A stretch of 17,636 nt of DNA from Deltaproteobacteria bacterium (lineage in GTDB: Bacteria; Desulfobacterota; Desulfobacteria; Desulfobacterales; JAUVGT01). The position numbers and the translations under genes are program-made. The stretch is from NCBI GenBank assembly GCA_030593645.1, contig JAUVGT010000041.1, positions 1-17,636 of the forward strand, given 5' to 3'. The notes beneath the pieces are model-generated. The model was given only the letters and a program-made list of their open reading frames with translations. It ran no database searches and had not been told where the DNA came from. Every line of letters begins with the position of its first letter. The first letter of the stretch is position 1. Below, in pieces: positions 15,113 to 17,636 of this stretch.

Positions 15113-17083
15113 TTAAAGCGGATTTCGATAAACCGTTAATAACCTTTCCATGGTCCCGTCTTCGCGTATTTCTCTCATCCTTCGATCAAATTCAGATAAA
15201 ATATCAACAAATGGAGAATCCTTTCCGATTAAAAGATTATTAGGTATGGACGAGAGCAATACCTTTGTTTGTATCAGTTTTTGCGCGGGTATTCGGAGTT
15301 GTTTTATTTTATGAATACCGACGAGGGGATCTCCGATAATCATATCAGCTTTTTTCTGAGCCAGAACCCGAAATGGTTCTTCGACATATAATATTTTAAT
15401 ACCCAGCGATTCTAATTCCGTTTTGATCCAACCATTTCCGAAATAGGTTGTCACTGTATATTTACCGGTTAGTATATCTTCCTTGGATTTTATTTTTTCG
15501 ATTTCGTTTAATCTCGTGTGGTTTTGATAGGTCCAGATCAGACTATCTGACGAGTACACCGAGTTAATATGTGTTTTGTAATCGTCCAATCGTTCGGGTG
15601 TGGGAACACTTATCAGACCATCATCCAGTCCGTTTATGACCCGATCCTGACAGGTGTCCCAATCATACTCTGTATATTCTACTTTCAGTCCCATCCGTTT
15701 CTTGAGGACCTCATTACAGATATCAATAAAAAGTCCCTTATGTTCACCGTCTTCGGTGTAAGTCATTGGCGGGAACCAGTCAACGGCCAATTTGAATGCT
15801 CTTTGAAGATCTGAATGAATGAAGATCGATTTCTCCCCGGATTTCATATCTTTTGGGGCGCTTGTTTTTCCTTCAAAACCCTTTAATACATTCTCCCGTA
15901 TCTGGGACACCAATTGTGATAATTCATCGGAGATAGCGGCTGTTTTCTTAGAATTATCTTTTTGTGATTTTGTTAACATACTGATTTCTGAAAGACCGTC
16001 ATTGAATGTGGTAATCCCTTTTGCCTGTCTTGCTGAGGCTTCATCAATCTCTTTGATGATCAGTGCCACCCGATCCACCTCTTGTTTAATATTTTTTAAC
16101 GCGTCAACTGTTTTACCGGCGATTACAGCACCGGTTCTCAGATTTTCAAACGTATATTGAATCAAATCCGAGGTTTCTTTTGCTGCCTGGGCACTGTGGT
16201 TGGCCAAATCCCGCACTTCCTGCGCCACGACTCCGAATGCTTCTCCGTGCTCTCCTACCCGATTTGCTTCTATGGTGGCGTTTAAGGCCAATAATTTAGT
16301 CTGCTTGGCAATGTGGTTGATCGTATCCACAATATTCAGTATCTTGTTCCCGGATTCACTGATTTCGGAAATCGTGGCGGTCATTCCCTTCATCTCTTCG
16401 ACCCAATTATCAGTTACAAAACTTGTTTCCATGGCCCGTTCTCTGGCCCGACTTGTATTGTCGGCAATTTCCTTAATTTCTTCGGTAAATTGTGTCATCT
16501 GAGTTGTAATACCTTCGAGTTCAGAGGATTGGGAATAGGCGCTTTGATAGAATTCCTGGCTGTTATCGGTCAGCCGTTTAAAGCTCGATTCCATAACTTT
16601 GACATATTCATCCAGCATAGAAATCACTGTTTCATTGGAAGAAAGTTTATTGGCCTTGTCTGATATTAAACTCCTTATTTTTTCCCCTGTGTTCAGTAGA
16701 TCCAAAAAATGTGGATCCTGTTTTAATTCTTCTGATATCTCAACTCTATTTATATTTATTTCCGGCGTGGAAATATTTCTCATAAATTTTATGATTCCAA
16801 GTTTACTGATCTTAGAAATACTTCTATCTTTAATTGATAACTTATAATATATATAGTAACCCAATAAGGATGATAGAAGGGCACTGAAACTCAGCAGAAA
16901 AGTCAGTTTTATTATTTGAATATAAGTTAAATAATTTCCTTTAAGCATATAAAATATCATTAAAAAAAGAAGGGCCGCGAAACCCATGGACGTAATGACA
17001 GAAATAATAACCGGACGATTCGGACGATTCGGACGATTCGGACGATTCTGTCTAAAGAAAGATTTTGATTTTTGATTTACCAT
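15113..17083 (-). CDS. Chemoreceptor-like protein with C-terminal SBP domain
   Basis: 656 residues. The N-terminus carries four NRP repeats (13-24), then TM1 (about 25-48) and TM2 (about 56-80) separated by only a few residues, so there is no periplasmic sensor loop. A coiled-coil region (about 115-400) contains the chemoreceptor signalling hairpin (LLALNATIEAN...GEAFGVVAQEVRDLA, 264-294), close to the MCP consensus that contacts CheA/CheW. The C-terminal domain (about 425-652) is a type-2 periplasmic binding fold of the SBP_bac_3 kind (AVDWFPPMTYTEDGEHKGLFIDI, then GLDDGLI, and the EFDRRMREIREDGTMERL ending). SBP modules usually lie outside the membrane; here, with two TMs before the MCP region, both MCP and SBP parts should be cytoplasmic. 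A closely related gene lies 34 nt upstream on the same strand. The start has a weak AGG upstream, and the gene may rely on co-transcription. Confidence 0.88.
   Translation of the reverse strand: MVNQKSKSFFRQNRPNRPNRPNRPVIISVITSMGFAALLFLMIFYMLKGNYLTYIQIIKLTFLLSFSALLSSLLGYYIYYKLSIKDRSISKISKLGIIKFMRNISTPEININRVEISEELKQDPHFLDLLNTGEKIRSLISDKANKLSSNETVISMLDEYVKVMESSFKRLTDNSQEFYQSAYSQSSELEGITTQMTQFTEEIKEIADNTSRARERAMETSFVTDNWVEEMKGMTATISEISESGNKILNIVDTINHIAKQTKLLALNATIEANRVGEHGEAFGVVAQEVRDLANHSAQAAKETSDLIQYTFENLRTGAVIAGKTVDALKNIKQEVDRVALIIKEIDEASARQAKGITTFNDGLSEISMLTKSQKDNSKKTAAISDELSQLVSQIRENVLKGFEGKTSAPKDMKSGEKSIFIHSDLQRAFKLAVDWFPPMTYTEDGEHKGLFIDICNEVLKKRMGLKVEYTEYDWDTCQDRVINGLDDGLISVPTPERLDDYKTHINSVYSSDSLIWTYQNHTRLNEIEKIKSKEDILTGKYTVTTYFGNGWIKTELESLGIKILYVEEPFRVLAQKKADMIIGDPLVGIHKIKQLRIPAQKLIQTKVLLSSIPNNLLIGKDSPFVDILSEFDRRMREIREDGTMERLLTVYRNPL
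17012..17047 (-). repeat. Four perfect 9-bp tandem repeats (NRP codons)
   Basis: CGGACGATT occurs four times in a row (minus strand AATCGTCCG, Asn-Arg-Pro), in the basic segment just before TM1 of the chemoreceptor-like gene. Slippage would add or remove tripeptides without a frameshift. Confidence 0.95.
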
Positions 17084-17117
17084 AAGACCTGTGTGTTATA
17101 TCAAGAAGCGTTTTTAT

Positions 17118-17636
17118 TTACACGGCGCTTTTATAAACCGCCATTATTCTTTCCATGGTTCCATCTTCCCGGATTTCTCGCATCCTCCGGTCAAATTCAG
17201 GTAAAATAACAACAAACCGGGATTTCTTACCAATCAATAACTGATACGGTATGGTTGGAAGCACCACTTTTGTCTGCGTAATTTGATGAAAGGGTATATT
17301 TTGCTGTTTGATCGTTCGAATGCCAATGAGTGGGTCCTCGATAACGATGTCGGCTTTTTTCCGGGATAGGCGGCGGAAGGGTTCTTTTTCATAGAATACT
17401 TTTATTCCCAAGGGTTCCAGCTCAGCTTTGATCCAGCCGTTTCCATGATAGGTAGCAACAGTAAATCCCCGGGTTGAAATATCTTTTGCGGATCTTATTT
17501 TTTCCATTTCAGTCAATCTTGGGTGATCCCGATACGTCCAAATCAACCGGTCAGAAGAATATGCAGAGTTGATATGTGTTTCATAGTATGCCCTTCGTTC
17601 AGGGGTAAATATCGTAAATAATCCATCATCCAGTCC
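17118..17636 (-). CDS. Partial paralog of the SBP-domain receptor
   Basis: The frame is open from the window edge (first visible codon at 17636) to a stop at 17118, so the 5' part lies outside; the visible 172 residues are the C-terminal part of a SBP_bac_3-like domain. They align without gaps to the C-terminus of the gene at 15113: GLDDGL at the edge, THINSAYSSD, the IWTY motif, HGNGWIKAELE, EPFRRL, DPLIGI and the ending EFDRRMREIREDGTMER. Identity by eye is well over half. A TTG near 17546 is not a likely start, because the upstream residues still match the paralog. Whether this copy also carries an MCP region cannot be seen. The gap to the next gene is 34 nt, so the pair is a tandem duplication, probably one operon. 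Confidence 0.88.
   Translation of the reverse strand, partial: GLDDGLFTIFTPERRAYYETHINSAYSSDRLIWTYRDHPRLTEMEKIRSAKDISTRGFTVATYHGNGWIKAELEPLGIKVFYEKEPFRRLSRKKADIVIEDPLIGIRTIKQQNIPFHQITQTKVVLPTIPYQLLIGKKSRFVVILPEFDRRMREIREDGTMERIMAVYKSAV

Noticed and set aside
17084..17117. Separate promoter for the 17083 gene
   Set aside because: The 34-nt gap shows no convincing -35/-10 pair; co-transcription with the upstream paralog is simpler.

Overview
The window looks like a chromosomal stretch of a free-living Gram-negative bacterium, most likely a sulfate-reducer-type Desulfobacterota (Desulfobacterales-like). This is an inference from moderate-to-low GC, a heme-type hybrid sensor kinase, a chemoreceptor-like signalling protein, a bacterial alpha-2-macroglobulin, and several short palindromic repeats of kinds I associate with such genomes (GGGGACAGGCAC hairpins, a CATAGCTTTAGCGGCG family, a long fold-back element). 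No rRNA, tRNA, CRISPR array or intact transposase was found.

Layout. 1-1466 is almost gene-free and AT-rich, with one small possible ORF (575-766), scattered short repeats and, just before the first solid gene, a structured stretch that resembles the leader of a group II intron. 1467-4557 (+) is a two-gene unit: a small STAS/SpoIIAA-like protein and a hybrid histidine kinase with a heme-type (CxxCH) periplasmic sensor, two PAS domains and a receiver. Two identical hairpin repeats sit between this unit and the convergent minus-strand genes. 4732-7715 (-) is a three-gene run: a 101-aa unknown protein, an exported protein built from four Tudor-like units, and an exported PASTA plus CARDB-like protein. 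7943-9106 (-) is an AAA/DUF4143 ATPase with a near-consensus promoter that should give a leaderless mRNA, and an inverted repeat lies over that promoter. 9436-14629 (+) is a two-gene unit: a TIM-barrel sugar phosphate isomerase-like protein followed by a large alpha-2-macroglobulin whose thioester motif is missing. 14630-15112 is packed with repeats, including a roughly 158-bp near-palindrome. 15113-17636 (-) holds tandem paralogs: a membrane chemoreceptor-like protein with a substrate-binding-protein domain at its C-terminus, and a related gene running off the window end.

The recurring themes are signal sensing (the kinase and the chemoreceptor-like fusions) and exported, protein-interaction-type envelope proteins (PASTA/CARDB, Tudor-like, macroglobulin). 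The most unusual items are the reversed receptor architecture of the tandem chemoreceptor-SBP fusions, the exported Tudor-like repeat protein, the thioester-less macroglobulin paired with an isomerase, and the leaderless, operator-like control region of the ATPase gene.
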